Shown here in pieces: positions 1-10,735 of a stretch of DNA of 30,598 nt. The notes beneath the pieces were generated by a model. That model worked only from the letters and a program-made list of their open reading frames with translations, ran no database searches and was not told where the DNA came from. Positions within the stretch are counted from its first letter, which is position 1, and the number at the start of each line of letters is the position of its first letter. Origin of the DNA: Hypsibius dujardini (lineage: Eukaryota > Tardigrada > Eutardigrada > Parachela > Hypsibiidae); the NCBI GenBank assembly GCA_001579985.1, contig LRSR01007459.1, forward strand, positions 1 through 30,598, read 5' to 3'. The position numbers were made by a program, and so were the translations under genes.

Positions 1-146
1 CTCATCCTTAATCGGCCCGTGCAAGGGAGTGTGGGTTGCCGCAGCGCATCACCATCGGAAAACCACAGATAAAACCTCAAATGTCTATTTTGTAATTTTG
101 GAGGCTCAGGAACCCTAGGTTACGGATGTCTGTGTTTGGTCTGCAG

Positions 147-3100
147 GTCAGTGCGTGTTGGAGTACAAATTCAACTGGGCCACCGCAATGCTCGATCCCA
201 CCCAGCCGCCGGAGCTCATCACGAGCTACTTCCCCGGTCCGGGCGGTCCGACGGCCACACCACCGCTCTCCCTGAACTACATGTCATACAGCCCAGCCAA
301 CGATGGAACAATCACGTTGACAATGTGTGCCCTTGTAAGTGAAAATCTTGTCTTACAATACTTGTAGGAGATCACAAGGTTATTAAGTGCAATATATTTC
401 GAATTATGTATACACGTATGCATGCCTTCACCGTGTGGTCTCCGAAACTTTTCATCAATTTCAAAAGTTCAAAACGCAAACATTTTTGATTTTCCTTGAT
501 TTTCACTGCAAAAAGTCGGTTGAACGGAATAATGGAAATAACTAAAGGCTCTGTGACTCGAATCCCATCCGCCGAATATGTTTTTCTGTATTAAGGGAAG
601 GGGACGAAGCAATTGGTTATCAAAGAACCGGAATGGCGAGATCATATCTGTAGTCTGTACATGGTCTTTATAATTATGATACCTTCGATTACAGATGTCG
701 TCTTCCTGCTTGACTTGCGTGGAAAACGGAGCGGTGGAGTTTCAAGTCAATGGCGCGTCGACATGCCCCAACCCATCAAACACCGTAACAACAGGTGAGT
801 CGACCGAGAACGTCCGTTGTTCCGTTGTTCCGTTGTTCCGTCGTTCCGTCGTTCCGTCGTACCGTTGTTCCGTCGTTCCGTTGTTCCGTCGTTCCGTCGT
901 TCCGTTGTTCCGTCGTTCCGTCGTTCCGTTGTTCCGTTGTTCCGTCGTTCCGTTGTTCCGTCGTTCCGTCGTTCCGTTGTTCCGCTGTTCCGTCGTTCCG
1001 TCGTTCCGTTGTTGCTTGTTTGAGGTTCGTAACCTGCTACATATGTACCATATGTTGGACCTAGCACCGGGACTCGTAGAATAAGGTCTACTACAATAAA
1101 TAAGACGTAGCATGAACAGTCTGGTGACCGTGTATGGTTCTCCAAGCAAAAAGGTTCTGACAACGTTTTTCAGACCGGGTTTCAAAATCCAAAAAACACT
1201 GCAAGATTCCGTTTTCGTTATTTCCACACTATACAAACTTCGATTTTTGAAAAATGGTTTGATTTTGTGACTTTTTGCGCTGTTTCTTTTCAAATTAAAT
1301 TTTGAATCGACTGGCATCAGCAGAATCTATTTTGGAACTACAGGGGCGCAGTTATGACCCAAGCTCGATCCGGACCGGCAACTTCTGAGAGACATTCCGG
1401 ATGCAAAAATAGCTCCATCCCTTGACATTAAAAATATTTTGCTGATGCCAATCGATTCTAAATTGAATTTGGAGAGAAATTTTGTTGAAAATTAGGAAAT
1501 CAAATCTTTTCTAAGAATTGGAGTTTTTCTGAAAGAAAATCAAGTATTTTCGAAACATTGAACTTTTGCAATAAAATATTTTCGGAACATCGCCGACGAA
1601 ATAAAGTTTCAAAATCATAAAAAATATTAAACATTACAGTACAAGACAGTAGAAAATTACAACGGAGAGATTTTGCGTTGCCCGTCCAAAAATTATTCAA
1701 ATACTTCTGTAAGTTGAAAGGCGTGCATCTTCACAATTTTTCTTTTGGGTTTTTGTTTCCCGAAAATGTACCTCAACATTCTACCGTACTGTGCTTGACA
1801 AATGTGCATCAATATCCTAATTCCTTCTCACAATGTCAGATTTTCCATGGTTGAAACCGGGATGACAATTAAACCCACTTATATTGTGACAAACAATTCT
1901 GACAAACAATTTTGACAAGGCGTGTAAAATAATACAATTTAAGGTGTGTCAATTAAATCACACATGATTTATAGATCCCGATCAAACCGTCACCAGCGTC
2001 ACCTCCCAGGTGTTCCAGGGAGTATCTCCCCCCGTCATTAATCAATACGTCGTGCTCAAAGGTAAGTAGACACTCTGTGGGCAATTATTCAACATCCACA
2101 CCCAGAATCTATTCTGTGCGTGTTTTTGTTTCATTAGTCCTGTATTTATGATAACTTTCGAAAAATATATTGTCGACGTGGTCTCGAGAACTTTTTTGGC
2201 TTAATGGATAACTGGTTTCCACTGTCGGTTTTTAGAAACAATGTTATTGAGAATATTTTTATGGTTTCCCATCTAAAATTCAATTTGAAATGGATTGGCA
2301 TGAGCCAAAGGTTTTTCGGATGTCAGGGGGCGGAGCTATCACTCGATAGTGAAACAGGCCTTGTATGTATGCGCGCACTTACGGGAACTGGTTATAACCC
2401 CGCCTCCTGACACAAAACAAGTTTGGCTAATGCCAATCGATTATAAATTAAATTTGGCTCACGACAGTCTCAAAATAGGCTTAATAAAATTGTTTCTAAA
2501 AATAGAATTTTTACAGCGAAAGTCAAAAGAAGCGAAATATTCCATTGTTTTCTCAAATTTAAAATTATTCCAAAAAACATTCTTAAAACCAAACCGACAA
2601 TACAGCTCTAACAAATCATTAGTCGTTCCTGCCATTGAAATTCCGGTTATATCACCTTCATCTGTTTTAGCTTCGAACCGCACGGAGATCGGTCTGATGA
2701 GCAGCGACTTCAGCACACTCTACCAGAGCTCCACCGGCTTCCTTAGCGGTCAGAGTACCATCGTGCAGATCACCGCCATCCAGATCATCCAGGACCAGCA
2801 GGGCTTCAATGGACCGCCGATGTTGGCTGTCTTCGGGATCGGTGCAGACGGTCTAGGCTACGTCGGCTACGTGATTATGCCCTTGGGGGCCGATCCGAAT
2901 CTGGCGCTCGGACCGTATAACGTACGTTTACCGTGTTGTCTAGTACGGAGCGCCGAGCGTTTCAGAAGACCCTTTAAGGCTTTGTTCGATTGACTCAGGA
3001 TTGACACTTAACTTACTCTGAATTTTTGTTTGATGTCTTTTGCGTTGCGATATTCTGTAGTTTAATTTTTAATGCCCATACTCTAGGCCAAGTTTAATGT

Positions 3101-3918
3101 TAATGCACAAGTTAAATTGTCAATATTTTCAGGGAATAATGCGACAAGGTTTGAGCTTTAAGTTTAATGTCTATACTAAGCTAAAAATGCTTTAGTTTAA
3201 GTAATAATAAATTAATTAATTAATTAATCAATCATTAAAGTTCCCTTGAGCTTGAGTTGATGATTAATGTGCAAGTGAAAATACAATTTTTTTCAGGGCA
3301 ATGTTTTGTTAAGATTTGACAGTATATTTAATGTCCAACCCATATTAACCCGAAATACTAGCAGTAAACTTAAAATTAAGACTTGACAGAAATACGTTTA
3401 AACTAAAAATGAATAAAATAAAAATAAATAAAAAAATTCAAACTGTGCCATCAATACTGAGTTTAAGCTAAACGTTAGCTGACATCGTGAAACGCATATG
3501 GGTTTAGGTTCACCGACCGTACAAGAGTAAAGTGAACCTCCAGAGTTTCATTACCATTAACTTTAAATTAAACCTTAATTTATACTTCTATAATTTATAC
3601 TAAATTCATACTTCTAAGGCATTGCTTGCAAATTAATACTTGCTAGTTTGTCGCTTAAGAATTATGTTTAAATTAACCAATAATCCTTATTTAACAGTAA
3701 ATGGGAACAGTTGATTCTTTAAATAGACAATAATTTAAAAGAAAGAGTATTGCGCATATACCCTAAAGTGTTTTTAAACGGCGGGCGCTCCATAATATTG
3801 CACTTTCTCACGACACGACGAAATCAAGGGAAATGGCATGCACGTATGGGTCTTCTTCTTCCAGTGGGTCCTGCAGCCGGTCCCCATCGGGCAATCCATC
3901 TCCACGTACTGCCCTTGA
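147..3918 (+). CDS. C-terminal part of an unrecognised, probably secreted Cys-containing protein
   Basis: Five exons join in frame: 147-334, 695-794, 1975-2061, 2671-2921 and 3865-3918, stop TGA at 3916-3918. Each has an AG acceptor and each of the first four a GT donor (GTAAGT, GTGAGT, GTAAGT, GTACGT), and the phases match at all junctions. The visible 225 residues begin inside a codon, so the 5' end lies outside the window. There is no transmembrane segment. Six cysteines are visible (QCVLEY, TMCAL, SSSCLTC, STCPNP and the final TYCP), an even number that suits an extracellular disulfide-bonded protein. The middle part is rich in Val, Ile, Gln, Ser and Thr in a beta-like pattern, with an SNRT glycosylation sequon at the 2061/2671 exon junction. 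Codon use matches the sure genes of the window. I do not recognise the family, and it shows no astacin motif. The last exon is short (17 codons) and rests on phase and codon bias only. Confidence 0.62.
813..1012. repeat. 8-bp tandem repeat GTTCCGTY
   Basis: About 24 copies of an 8-base unit, GTTCCGTC or GTTCCGTT with rare variants, begin within 20 bases of the 5' splice site at 795 in an intron of the first gene. Because 8 is not a multiple of 3, all frames on both strands stay open through it and give false Ser/Val/Pro/Phe/Arg or Asn/Gly/Thr/Arg open frames. Confidence 0.95.
1236..1524. mobile_element. Fold-back (long inverted repeat) element, copy 1
   Basis: The left arm (about 1236-1362) and right arm (about 1393-1524) are diverged inverted copies of each other. 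The best matched part is GAATCGACTGGCATCAGCA at 1304-1322, against the reverse complement of TGCTGATGCCAATCGATTC at 1440-1458. A GGGGCGCAGTTAT block on the left answers ATAGCTCCATCCCTTGACA on the right. No protein is encoded. It lies in an intron of the first gene. Arm ends are approximate because the arms have decayed. Confidence 0.75.
2213..2527. mobile_element. Fold-back (long inverted repeat) element, copy 2
   Basis: The left arm (about 2213-2345) reads TTTTTAGAAACAATGTTATT, then TGGATTGGCATGAGCCAA, then GTCAGGGGGCGGAGCTATC. The right arm (about 2388-2527) carries the inverse of each block in mirror order, including TTGGCTAATGCCAATCGATT at 2423-2442 and AATTGTTTCTAAAAATAG. The same core is found in copy 1 and in the fragment near 16230. 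It lies just upstream of the exon at 2671 and encodes no protein. The family is probably non-autonomous. Confidence 0.8.
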
Positions 3919-5225
3919 TGAGTGGCGGGTCAGTGACTCCCCCCCCCCGCCGTCACAATTCGACCGACCCTGTCTCACAAATTATGCAAGGAAGTCAACG
4001 GAATTTTTTTCGGTGTGACCATTTTTATATACTCCGATCAATCTTTCGTGCCCGTTTATAATTTTTTCCAGCCAAACATGTTTCTGTTACAATGAAAGGA
4101 ATAATAATGCTTCCGAGAGGACTGGGTTCACAACAGAGAATGCCAGAAGTCGCGATTATTTTGTCTAGCAAAGGTCCTATAAAAAAACCAAGGACTCATT
4201 TAGGGTCTTTACAAGTTGGCAACTGGACCCCTCACGGTAGGGTCAGGGGCTGGGCAAAGGGGCAAAATTTTGAATGCAAAAATTGTTTGTGATCATTCTG
4301 AAATTTCTGGGAATATGGGGGTCTGATTTTAAAGGGTCCCTGAGATATAAAACCTTTTTGAAAACGTCAGTTTTTCTATCAAACTGTTCATTTGTTGGGC
4401 TCCAGTATACGCACCCTAGGAATAACTGCAAATTGGAGGGGGTTTAATTTAAGAAGGTCCAAATTTGATGAATGCTCGGTGTCCGTTTCCTACTTACGGC
4501 TTCATAAAATCAAAGACAATACTGATACATATGGCATCTGCTCACAATGCATCAAGCTTCAGACCATTAAACATCATCATGGAACAGAGGAAACTAATAC
4601 ACGATTTCCTAAATCAAATCACCCAACCACCCTGCCGCGAAACTTCTTTTAGAGGCAAGAAACTGATTGATAATACTTTTTCTGCTAATCTGCATTCCAT
4701 TCTGTGTATACTGCAGACGTTGCATTCCCCCTGTGCATCTCTGGTCACGTTCCTCTCGAGTGGCCAAAATGACCGGTGACAGCAAACTTTCAAGGCTGCA
4801 AAGGAGCACAAATGCAATCGGTTTCGCAGCGGGTTCTGCTTCACCGCACCTTCGTCCCGCCGTACTCCATCCCCGAAACAGCACGAACCGGCCATTGAGT
4901 TTGGTCGTGTGTCAGCACACCTTTCTGTCATAGATCGTGTTTCGGTCGCGTTGTCCTAACACACGGTCACGCGCAACCGATGCAAATTTGCCCCCTCCCA
5001 ACCCTCGTGTCCGGTGTTTTCCTTTCAGCTCCACGAGGTGCTGGCCTGATCCGTCACCGAGTGACATTGCGGATTTAGCCACTTGACCAAATTTATTCGT
5101 CTCGTAATAAGGTAACCCTGACGGTTAGAAGGTCTTCCGCGTTTATTACGACTCCCGTTGAATGCCTCGGACGGATCTCAGCCCGATCATCGAGTTTTAA
5201 TACTAAAAAGACACGTGCAAACAAA
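3919..5225. other. Intergenic stretch between the first gene and the first pseudo-astacin
   Basis: I see no supportable gene here. Short open frames lack splice context and family resemblance. The last 600 bases, from about 4700, are less AT-rich and probably hold the promoter and 5' leader of the gene that starts at 5226. The leader just before the start reads GTGCAAACAAAATGG, a good initiation context. No clear TATA box was identified. Confidence 0.5.
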
Positions 5226-8200
5226 ATGGAGGTCTTCGGTGTGTCTCTGATCGTTCTCTTGGTCGGGATCGCTACCACCTACGGTAAGATGTTTCTGACT
5301 TACGATTGCAGTGTATACTGCATAGTGTATACTGCATAGTGTATACTGCACAGTGTATACTGCAGACGTGATTTTGTTTCTGGATGACTAGTCTATCTAG
5401 AAAAATGGAATTTCGGGAGTCGATACCCTCCTTCCGGTCGAAGTTCATCCGTCTGGTACACTCGGCTGAAGAGCACACGGCGAACGATTTTCTTATTCCA
5501 ACAATCACGCTAGTTGACCGTTTGCCAAGGGCCACGTGGCCATCCCGATTATTTCCTCAAAACTCATTCGATATTCTATATTCTTCAACGGTCAGATAAC
5601 CCGGCGAGCCTCCCATCATACCTTCCGTTTTTGCGACAGACGAGTATATGCACGACTGTTCAGTCTCCCGCCGACTGGTCTCCCCGACTGGTAACCAGTC
5701 CAACAAGCCGTCTGTCAACTAGTCAACAGTCTATCTAACCGACGCTTTTAAATCCGACGAATCTTCCATCAATCGGTCGACAGTTCACATTACCAGTGGT
5801 TGATCAATCTAAAGAGCTTTCCAACACTCGGTCACCATTCCGTTTCCCAATAGTTGCGCACCCCGAAGGCCCTTCATCGCTCGGCTGCCCGTCCACCCTA
5901 CCCGTCCGTCCGTTGACGGACACGTCCGTCCTACCGAACGGTGGTTCCGTCATACGTCGTTCAGTCCTACTGTCACATGCTTGGCCATTCCGACTAAATT
6001 TCACCAACCGTCGGTCCGCGGACCGTTCACCGCGGCCGGCACGTCGTTGTCCAGCATCAATCATGATAGATTTGCAATCGCGTCGATTTGAACACCGAGG
6101 TGACCAACCTCCATTATGCTCGGTCAACAAATCTCTCTGACCGTCTCCCCCTCGCTACACCTCCCACCCTTCCGTCGTGCTCATTTTCTGAGGTCTGGTT
6201 ATGCGCTGGACCAACAACCGTCCTTTACAGAATTTTGGTTGCGCTTAGGTTCCGCGTCGATTCACAGAACCGTCGCTCTCGTGGAGGTTGGAAAAATGTC
6301 ATCCTGGGTAAAACTAGTGGTGCGCGATCAGCAATGATGGCAATCAGAATTGTCAGCAGTGAAATGTCGGGTCCGTGGGTTTTTACTCTACGTGATCAAA
6401 TCCACAAGTATTCACCGCCCGAGTACAACCCCCAATCGAGCTTGTTTGAAGGATCGACTCTGCGACAAGTATGTCGCATCCCTTTCTCCCACCGCACCAC
6501 GCTCGAAGTCCCACGGAACACCGTTTGAATCTCAATACGACAAACCGAGGGTCACACGCGCACACGGACGGAGTATAATTCATTAGTCAACATAAGGCTT
6601 GTTTGTTACAGGAGGAAATGCGAAGCTCCGCACATACAACACCGACCCAACTTTTTCTCGGTGGCCCAACAGAAACAACATCCTTTACTACCTGGACGAT
6701 CGATACAGTAAGGATGGTTTTGTCTGGTAAGTAATTCGATGGTTTCTTTATACTAAGTTCCCCCCCCAGCTATTTACGAGAAGCTGGAAATCCGCGCGGG
6801 CATCGCGAAGCTCGCCTCCGACATGGGCGGGTGCTTGACCTTCACCGAAACGACCGCCACAGACTTCCGCTATAAGATTTACGTCACTCCCTACAACGAC
6901 GCCGAGTATGTGTTAGACTCCTGAAGTTTTCTTTTTTAAACTATTTATTCTGAACGTTCTGGTCGTTTTTTGAAACATTTTAGAGTGCTGCAGACTGTGT
7001 GTTATTCACTTCCTGGAGTGGCCAATAACATCATCAACTTTGGCGGCAGACAGCAGCGCGTCATCATCACCCGCGGCCCGGGTGGTTGTCTCAATGGCTC
7101 GCTCCGTGACATCATGAAATACTTTGCCATTGTGCTGGGCAAGCGGAATGAGCACCAGCGTGGCGATCGCGGACCCTACATCAAAGTCCTCGAGGAAAAT
7201 GTCGCGGTTCCGGTATGACCTCCTGCACACTACATACGAATAAAATAGTTCCATTTGAACCAGTTCTCTCAAATTAATATCAACTCTGACCATTTACTTG
7301 ATTTTATTTATTCTTAGAATCATAATTGGGCAATTGTGATGTAGATTTCGGTCCCGGAAAGTCAATCAACCAATTGAAAGCGACAATCGAGACTTTCAAA
7401 AGTACTTTTTTGAAAGTTTTAAATCGACAATACTTAAATTATAATTCAACTGACGGGATCGCATGCCAGCACATTTCTTCTGAAAAAATCAGAATCAAAG
7501 ACCAATTCGAAGTATTTTTTTGGAAATTAGGAAGGAGGTCAGGATTTAATCTTAATTTTATTTATTTAACTTTATTTTATTTTATATCTTAAGAAAAATA
7601 TTAAGGTCACCTGCATTGTTGTTCTTCTGTTCTATTTTATTTTAAATTATATTATTTTCTGTTTATGTGTGTATTTCTGTAATCTTATTTAGAATTCTTA
7701 CCGGCTGTACAATACCAGTGAGGCGTACTGGGCCCTCTTTCCCTACGACTACTGCTCCATCACCCACAACCAGCCGACGGACTACGCACAGCCCGGCCGG
7801 CAGGCCTTCCAGATCCTCCAAGGGCCCAATGCGATCCCGAAGCTTCCGCAGTTGAGCAACGGCGACTGCCAGATTCTCCGTGCCATCTACAACTGTCCAG
7901 TCGACAGCTGCAAACCTTGTACGTACAAATGAACACTGTCCCCATACAAGTGCCACTACTGCAAAGTAAACGAACGAACGAATAAGTAAACGAACCATCG
8001 GGGCTTCCGAGATTGCTTACAAATATTACGGACCTACTCCGAATTAATCCCAGGGATCTCCATGCTACTTATAATTTAATTAATTAATTCATGTGGTTCT
8101 TCGAATTTAAGTGGTCTATCGAATTGATTATAATGTGAAAAACAGTACAAAAAAAACCTTGAGGAGGGAGGTTGCAGTGATCCTGGAGAACTTTGTTCAT

Positions 8201-9489
8201 CTCGAGAAACCACTTTAATCATTCAATTCGAAAAGCCTAAAAAAATACAACGCGGACCTTGTGACATATCCAGAAGGGCATCGATAATCAGAGATGCTTA
8301 TCGTTGCGATTAAGGGAAACCTTGGTTTAAGCGCGCTTAAGAACGAAAAATGTAACCATTTTTAGACCTCCCAATCTTCCTATTTTTCAGTGGACTGCAA
8401 CGCTCAACGACAGGCCTTGGCAGCCGCATCCACCTCACCCGCACCGACAGCCGGTCCAACCAATGGCCCCAGCAGTCCCACTGCCGGCCCAACCAATGGC
8501 CCCGGTGGACAGACCCCCGGCCCGACCAACGCTCCCGGTGGCGGTACACCCGCTCCTCCGGGTGCCACGACGGTTGCCCCAGGACCGGGTGCGTCTAAGA
8601 GCACCGCGGCAGGTGGAACGCAAGCGCCCACTCAGGCTCCCACCCAAGGCACAGGCCCTACCCAAGCTCCCACGAAAGCCCCTACCCAGGGTACTGGTCC
8701 CACGCAGGCGCCAACTCAAGCTCCGACTCAAGGCACCGGACCGACCCAGGCTCCGACGAAGGCTCCCACACAGGGTACTGGACCCACGCAAGGACCCACT
8801 CAAGCTCCCACTCAAGGTAAGTGTTATTTAAATAGCTTTTTTTGAAGTTTAAATAAATAATAATGTTACGGGTAGAACACCAAAAAGATGTGTCCTACTT
8901 AAAAAGATTGTTGTATATGCAACAAAAGAGTTATGTGCGGCATTTAAAATATATTATAGTAGATCGAAGTTGGCTTATCATTATCGACTTGTATTTTATG
9001 TATATTTTAAAATGCATATACACTTATTCAAAAACTAAACGTCAGCTTTTTTAACCATTTAAAAATTTTCTTTCAGTAAATAAAAGCGAGCGCTTTAATA
9101 TCCATTTATATTTATTTTTATTTTTCATGAACTTTTATTTATTGAGCAAAAATAAATGCACTTTACAGAAAGCAAAACGCCAATTGTTGGACCTTTAAAT
9201 ATCTTTTCAATATATTTGAACATCACTATCTTAAGGTCCCACTCAAGGCCCCACTCAAGCGCCGACCCAAGGTCCCACGCAAGGTCCCACAAAAGCTCCC
9301 ACGCAGGGTCCTACCCAGGCTCCCACCCAACCAGCTCCTACCCAGGCTCCCACCCAACCAGCTCCCACACAAGCTCCCACTCAAGCGCCGACTAAGGCTC
9401 CGACACAGGCTCCGGCTCCAACTCAGGCCCCGACCAACCCACCACCACCGCCGCCGAATACAACCCGTGGTCCTCCGCAGAGTAAATGA
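5226..9489 (+). CDS. Secreted catalytically dead astacin-fold protein with a Pro/Thr/Gln mucin-like tail
   Basis: Seven exons: 5226-5283, 6612-6707, 6770-6905, 6984-7212, 7693-7918, 8391-8816, 9236-9489; intron phases 1,1,2,0,1,1; 474 residues. Residues 1-19 are a signal peptide. Residues about 25-240 align with the mature astacin (M12A) domain: RWPN at 36-39, Cys73 in GGCLTF, Cys103 and Cys132 matching the second disulfide, then LGKRNEHQRGDR at 148-159, which matches the LGFxHExxRxDR stretch of astacins, and YDYCSITHN at 191-199, which matches the Met-turn. The HExxHxxGxxH zinc site is absent: the region reads RDIMKYFAIVLGKRN, so the second and third His and the catalytic Glu are lost and the Met-turn Met is Thr197. 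No propeptide fits between the signal peptide and the domain. Residues 252-474 are APTQ-type repeats, probably O-glycosylated. Predicted role: a non-enzymatic extracellular or cuticle-type protein (inference). Confidence 0.88.
5307..5365. repeat. 14-bp tandem repeat, four copies
   Basis: The unit AGTGTATACTGCAT occurs four times in a row just after the first donor of the pseudo-astacin gene. The last two copies end in CAC and CAG instead of CAT. The core TGTATACTGCAGACG also occurs once near 4704, upstream of the gene. Confidence 0.9.
5600..6300. other. Body of pseudo-astacin intron 1: degenerate CCGTC/GACTGGT-rich sequence
   Basis: This part of the 1.3-kb first intron is more GC-rich than other introns and keeps reusing words such as CCGTC, GTCCGT, GACCGT and GACTGGT, as in a very decayed minisatellite. 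Open frames on both strands result from this skew. I see no exon here: none of the frames continues the protein and none has family resemblance. Confidence 0.45.
8620..9450 (+). repeat. Coding repeat array (PTQ-type) split by an intron
   Basis: Within exon 6 (from about 8620) and exon 7 (9236-9450), 12-base and 36-base units encode APTQ, APTK and GTGPTQ blocks. An intron (8817-9235) cuts the array in phase 1, and the repeat resumes in frame on the other side. Synonymous changes between units show that these are not fresh copies. The AT-rich intron does not contain the repeat. Confidence 0.85.
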
Positions 9490-9490
9490 G

Positions 9491-9496
9491 AATAAA
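9491..9496 (+). terminator. Possible polyadenylation signal AATAAA
   Basis: AATAAA begins two bases after the TGA stop of the first pseudo-astacin. If used, the 3' UTR would be very short. Further AATAAA-like words around 9835-9895 are alternatives. Confidence 0.3.
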
Positions 9497-9921
9497 CGCT
9501 CGCTGGATGACAGCTTTACACATGTCTACCTTCGCAGGCCTTTGATTATTACTGGCACTGCTCATTTTTTGGGCTTGGCTGCTGATGAGATTATTTTTTA
9601 TACTTCGCATATTCTGGTGTTTTTGCATCGTTCATTTGACTATTTGGTCTGGTATTAACTGGTATGAACAATACTTCCTCACAATGCCGATCGTTTGCGA
9701 GCCTCCCCAACAAGTTGTTCATAGGACGAATTCACAACAATGCCGAGATTAACGATATTTTTAATATGGAAAGCCACGACTTCCGAATTGCATCTAAGGT
9801 GCCAGCTTCCAAAATAAGCGAATTAAATATTTTCAATAAATTCATATTTGGACTCATAAAATAATAAAAGAATAAAGAATAAAAAAAAATAAAAAAATGA
9901 AACGGAATTGGACGCATGCTA

Positions 9922-10184
9922 CAGTAAGCGATAGGAAAAAGTTGAATGGAAGGTCCGAGCGATGGGCCAAAGGGGCGGGGCAGGGGATTCAAGAAGGGGA
10001 AGGGGTTTTCAAGGGGAACCCAATCAGTAAATCAATCAGCAAAGCTGCACCGCTTGTTTTGTGGTCACTTTCAATCGTTTTAAAGTCATTGGTTGATTAG
10101 TTGATTGCGTTCAACTAACCCCCTGCCCCACTCCTTGTGCCCATCGCTCGGACCCTTTATTAAACTTTTTCCTGTCGCTTACTA
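9922..10184. mobile_element. 263-bp palindromic element between the tails of the two pseudo-astacins
   Basis: The left arm (9922-9995) and right arm (about 10108-10184) are inverted copies. The left begins AGTAAGCGATAGGAAAAAG and continues GGTCCGAGCGATGGG. The right arm holds CCCATCGCTCGGACCC and ends CTTTTTCCTGTCGCTTACT. Both arms then carry GGGGCGGGGCAGGGG or its mirror image. The loop contains AATCAATCA and TTGGTTGATTAG. No coding capacity. The element fits a MITE or fold-back type; I could not fix a target duplication. Confidence 0.8.
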
Positions 10185-10735
10185 AATTCATATCTTGGAT
10201 GGATTCGCGTTATATAAATTACCTGTAGCTTAAAATAAATAGCAAAAGACAGGTATGGTAATCTCGGATGCGTTCGCTTAATCAAATACACAGTGTGATT
10301 GGACAATTACAACTTGGGGCACTTAACATAGCGTGTGGTAAACAAAAGGAATTTTGGAAACTTTTCTGCACTGAAAGGAAATTGAGCATCTAACGTTTTG
10401 TGAATCGCCCTTCTTAGTCATAGCACGATTTGAAGACTCCTGTAACGAGGTTGATACTACTCCAACGCGGTGTCCACAGACATGAAGTACCTTGTGCGTA
10501 TAATTATACTAACTTTCCGTTCACACTTCATATTTTATTTGTTCGCTGAAACACTTTATGGTTTGTTCAACAAGAAGATCGCCACATTTTATAGAATGCA
10601 CGCACCCTCTCGCGAATTTGAAGAAATGAAGAGGCGAAATAAACGCAATGTAAGCAGCACACGTCAGCGGACTTGCTGAAGAATTCCAAGTGTACTTCCG
10701 GGGATCGGTGCAGTCGAAGCCGAATGAAGTGGTCA
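10185..10735. other. Intergenic remainder, no gene seen
   Basis: AT-rich sequence beyond the 3' ends of the two convergent pseudo-astacin genes. TTTATT at 10534-10539 reads AATAAA on the minus strand and could be a polyadenylation signal for the gene ending at 10736. Short open frames here have no support. Confidence 0.4.

Noticed and set aside
1-146. A further exon of the first gene at the very start of the window
   Set aside because: The frame from position 1 meets a stop near 70, and no convincing donor in phase with the exon at 147 was found.
148-160. HEHQR-type stretch of the pseudo-astacins as a working zinc site (protein residues about 148-160)
   Set aside because: NEHQR matches the segment after the third zinc His; the His itself is Asn, and the preceding HExxH is absent, so no zinc site remains. 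Coordinates here are residues, not bases.
742-1317. Long open frames over the octamer array, on both strands (Ser/Val/Pro/Phe or Asn/Gly/Thr/Arg repeats)
   Set aside because: Translations of an 8-base tandem repeat that contains no stop in any frame. They lie in an intron and have no flanking coding signal.
2349-2670. N-terminal extension of the open frame that runs into the exon at 2671
   Set aside because: It reads through the right arm of a fold-back element and AT-rich intron; TTTTAG at 2665-2670 is the fitting acceptor and preserves phase.
5804-6140. Overlapping open frames on both strands in intron 1 of the first pseudo-astacin
   Set aside because: They arise from the GC-skewed, degenerate CCGTC-type sequence; no phase-compatible splice sites and no family resemblance.
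8435-8831. Other-frame and minus-strand proteins over the PTQ repeat exon
   Set aside because: Shadows of a repeat-rich exon. The chosen frame alone continues the astacin domain and the next exon in phase.
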